Shown here piece by piece: positions 41,819 through 43,605 of a DNA stretch of 43,605 nucleotides (its first letter is position 1; each line of letters starts with the position of its first letter). Made by a program: the position numbers and the translations under genes. Location of the stretch: positions 1-43,605 of the forward strand of contig JAHQVK010000103.1 of the NCBI GenBank assembly GCA_019634385.1, read 5' to 3'. The DNA comes from Myxococcales bacterium. Its GTDB lineage: Bacteria; Myxococcota; Kuafuiibacteriia; Kuafuiibacteriales; Kuafuiibacteriaceae. The notes under the pieces were generated by a model, which did no database searches, was not told where the DNA came from, and saw nothing but the letters and a program-made list of their open reading frames with translations.

Positions 41819-43237
41819 ATGAGTGATACTGCAGACTTTGGCGTAGTAGGTCTCGGCGTGATGGGCGCCAGCCTCGCCCTCAATATAGAAGAAAAGGGTT
41901 ACAAGGTAGCCCTCCTAGACCTCGATCCCAGTCGAGCAAAAAAAATGTTAGATGAAAATCCTGGGAAACGGTTCGTCGCAACGAACAATCCCGAGGAGTT
42001 CACCAAAGCCATTTCCAGCCCCCGGCGAATCCTACTGATGGTGCCCGCGGGCAACCCGGTTGACGCTAGTTTAGCTAGTCTTGCCCCTTTTCTCGCCCAA
42101 GGAGATGTGGTGATAGATGGTGGTAACGAGTTTTATACCAAGACCGAAGAACGCCAAGCTCATTGGGCGGCAAAGGGAATTCATTTGATCGGTATGGGTG
42201 TCAGTGGCGGTGAATATGGTGCTCGCCACGGACCAAGCATGATGCCTAGTGGGGACAAACAAGCCTACCGCGAAATTGAGCCCATTTTGCAAAAAATTGC
42301 CGCACAAGTATCCGATGGTCCGTGTGTCGGTTACGTCGGTCCTGGTGGCTCTGGCCACTTCGTGAAAATGGTCCACAATGGCATCGAGTACGGAGACATG
42401 CAGCTCATCGCGGAAGTCTTTGATCTACTCCGTCATGGCGCTGGCATGAGCTACCCCGACCTCGCTGATACATTTGAACGTTGGAACCAGGAGGAACTGG
42501 AGAGTTACCTGGTTGAGATCACGGCCAAGATTCTACGAAAGGCTGATGATCGAGGTCAATATAAGACACTCCTTGACGCGATCCTAGATACGGCCAAAAT
42601 GAAGGGTACCGGTAGTTGGACGGTCAAAGAAGGCGCAGAACTTGCCACACCGATTCCGACCATCGCTTCGTCGGTAGAAGCGCGGCTCATGAGCGGTCTT
42701 CACCCCCTTCGACAGAAAGCCAGCGAAGTCCTAGTCGGTCCTTTGCCTACTGGTTCAGGCAAAGGCAATAGTACCGAATGGGTCAACGATGCAAAGCAGG
42801 CTTTGTACGCCGCCAAGATCTGTAGCTATGCTCAGGGAATGGAACTCATCCGCAAAGCCTCCGATGAACGTTCCTGGAATCTCGACCTAGCGGAAGTCAC
42901 CCGTACATGGAAAGCTGGTTGCATCATACGCGCCCATCTCCTCAAAACTATCCAGTCTGCATTTAACAAAGACCCTGGTCTCCCTAATCTGCTGATGGAT
43001 GGCACTATCTCCGAGGCCTTAGCTCAGCGGCAAGATGGTTGGCGCCGAACAATGATTCGTATCGTCGAGTCCGGTATCTCTGCTCCAAGCATGATGAGCT
43101 CCTTGAGCTACTATGATGGTCTGCGAAGAAAGCAACTACCGGCAAATCTTACACAGGCCCAGCGGGACTTTTTTGGCGCCCATACGTATCAGCGCCGAGA
43201 TAAAGAGGGAAGCTTTCACACCGATTGGTCCGTGTAA
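41819..43237 (+). CDS. gnd: 6-phosphogluconate dehydrogenase (decarboxylating)
   Basis: Converts 6-phosphogluconate to ribulose 5-phosphate, CO2 and NADPH. The 472-residue length fits the long, dimeric form. The Rossmann motif GLGVMGASLALNI opens the protein; GMGVSGGEYGARHGPSMMPS and GSGHFVKMVHNGIEYGDMQ follow, with catalytic Lys183 and Glu190 at the same numbers as in the sheep enzyme. The C-terminal helical domain shows SYYDGLRRKQLPANLTQAQRDFFGAHTY. GGAGAAG lies about eight bases before the ATG. Confidence 0.97.
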   Translation: MSDTADFGVVGLGVMGASLALNIEEKGYKVALLDLDPSRAKKMLDENPGKRFVATNNPEEFTKAISSPRRILLMVPAGNPVDASLASLAPFLAQGDVVIDGGNEFYTKTEERQAHWAAKGIHLIGMGVSGGEYGARHGPSMMPSGDKQAYREIEPILQKIAAQVSDGPCVGYVGPGGSGHFVKMVHNGIEYGDMQLIAEVFDLLRHGAGMSYPDLADTFERWNQEELESYLVEITAKILRKADDRGQYKTLLDAILDTAKMKGTGSWTVKEGAELATPIPTIASSVEARLMSGLHPLRQKASEVLVGPLPTGSGKGNSTEWVNDAKQALYAAKICSYAQGMELIRKASDERSWNLDLAEVTRTWKAGCIIRAHLLKTIQSAFNKDPGLPNLLMDGTISEALAQRQDGWRRTMIRIVESGISAPSMMSSLSYYDGLRRKQLPANLTQAQRDFFGAHTYQRRDKEGSFHTDWSV

Positions 43238-43342
43238 CGCACTACAAACGACCCGATGCCCTATTAGCCTCAGGTTGGGCCCATCGAAGGCCATCTCGAA
43301 CTGCTGCAAACACATCTTACCGTAAGAGACCGCTATACGTCT

Positions 43343-43605
43343 TTACAACCAGTACTTGGAAACAGGGACGCTCAATAACATTATTGGCATCATTGTCGGG
43401 TGTATAGCTCTTTGGGTAACAAGCTGGGGTCTACACCTCGGCTCGTTGAGCCGCAAGACGAAGGGTTCTAATAAAGGTGGAGGCAAAGTCCGGAACCAAA
43501 GCCAACAGCCAGTTGCCCTCACCTCCGCCCATATTTTCCGGGCCACATCACCTAGCCACTCATAGGCAGTGCGGTTACGCCCGGCCTCAATGGCCTGGAA
43601 CTTCT
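43343..43605 (-). CDS. Possible partial gene running off the window end
   Basis: A minus-strand frame is open from the window edge: KFQAIEAGRNRTAYEWLGDV followed by ARKIWAEVRATGCW, which reads like protein. It continues to a TAA at 43343, but its second half is less convincing, and a different minus frame there gives VPDFASTFIRTLRLAAQRAEV with a stop. A frameshift or plain chance is possible. A plus-strand frame at 43356-43565 with one hydrophobic segment competes for the same bases. No family recognised. Confidence 0.25.
   Translation of the reverse strand, partial: KFQAIEAGRNRTAYEWLGDVARKIWAEVRATGCWLWFRTLPPPLLEPFVLRLNEPRCRPQLVTQRAIHPTMMPIMLLSVPVSKYWL

Overview
ORGANISM. The window looks like the chromosome of a moderate-GC bacterium of the Myxococcota / former deltaproteobacterial type. 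This is inference from gene content: an ArsR-methyltransferase next to metH, a sigma-54 activator with an FHA domain, a non-flagellar type III secretion export gate, tandem-FKBP and Cys-rich lipoproteins, GH113 and OpcA. No rRNA, tRNA, CRISPR array or transposase gene was seen.

LAYOUT. 1-0.8 kb is a pile-up of short palindromic repeats. 0.95-7.1 kb holds a Cys-rich lipoprotein and a GH113-like glycosidase (minus), then an ArsR-methyltransferase and metH (plus). 7.2-14.7 kb holds a nitroreductase, an RND/MMPL exporter, a fatty-acid-hydroxylase-superfamily enzyme, a YbgC-like thioesterase, a tandem FKBP lipoprotein and a membrane-anchored PD-(D/E)XK-like protein. 15.0-20.8 kb holds a sigma-54 activator and sucA-sucB; SucA carries an in-frame cyclic-nucleotide-binding domain. 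21.8-29.5 kb holds nhaA, an SDR enzyme, an M3 oligopeptidase and a SNF2-type ATPase. 29.5-30.8 kb has no intact gene, only repeats and remnants. 30.8-36.9 kb is a type III secretion-flavoured block: lytic transglycosylase, FHA activator with an altered GAFTGA loop, an unknown protein, a TPR protein and SctV. 37.1-43.2 kb is sugar metabolism: glycerate kinase, zwf, opcA and gnd.

MOBILE REPEATS. Four families of small inverted-repeat elements (called A, B, C and D here) occur about 24 times. Their ends are CTAG or TA, neighbours share one CTAG, and two nested insertions can be compared with the empty site in a sister copy. They look like MITEs moved by a Tc1/mariner-IS630 type transposase encoded elsewhere. 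Several supply or abut stop codons and promoter regions of real genes.

REPLICATION. The plus strand is mostly G-rich left of about 29.9 kb, whatever the gene direction, and mostly C-rich to the right. A switch from positive to negative GC skew is expected at a replication terminus. A 28-bp dif-like site lies at 30632-30659, in the gene-free stretch next to the switch.

HOW THE GENES CONNECT. SucA and SucB are two of the three components of 2-oxoglutarate dehydrogenase. Zwf, OpcA and Gnd are the oxidative pentose phosphate branch, with no intact lactonase gene in between. ArsR-MTase and MetH probably form a methionine / SAM-cycle unit. The SctV block is only part of a secretion system; no ATPase, ring or needle gene is in view.
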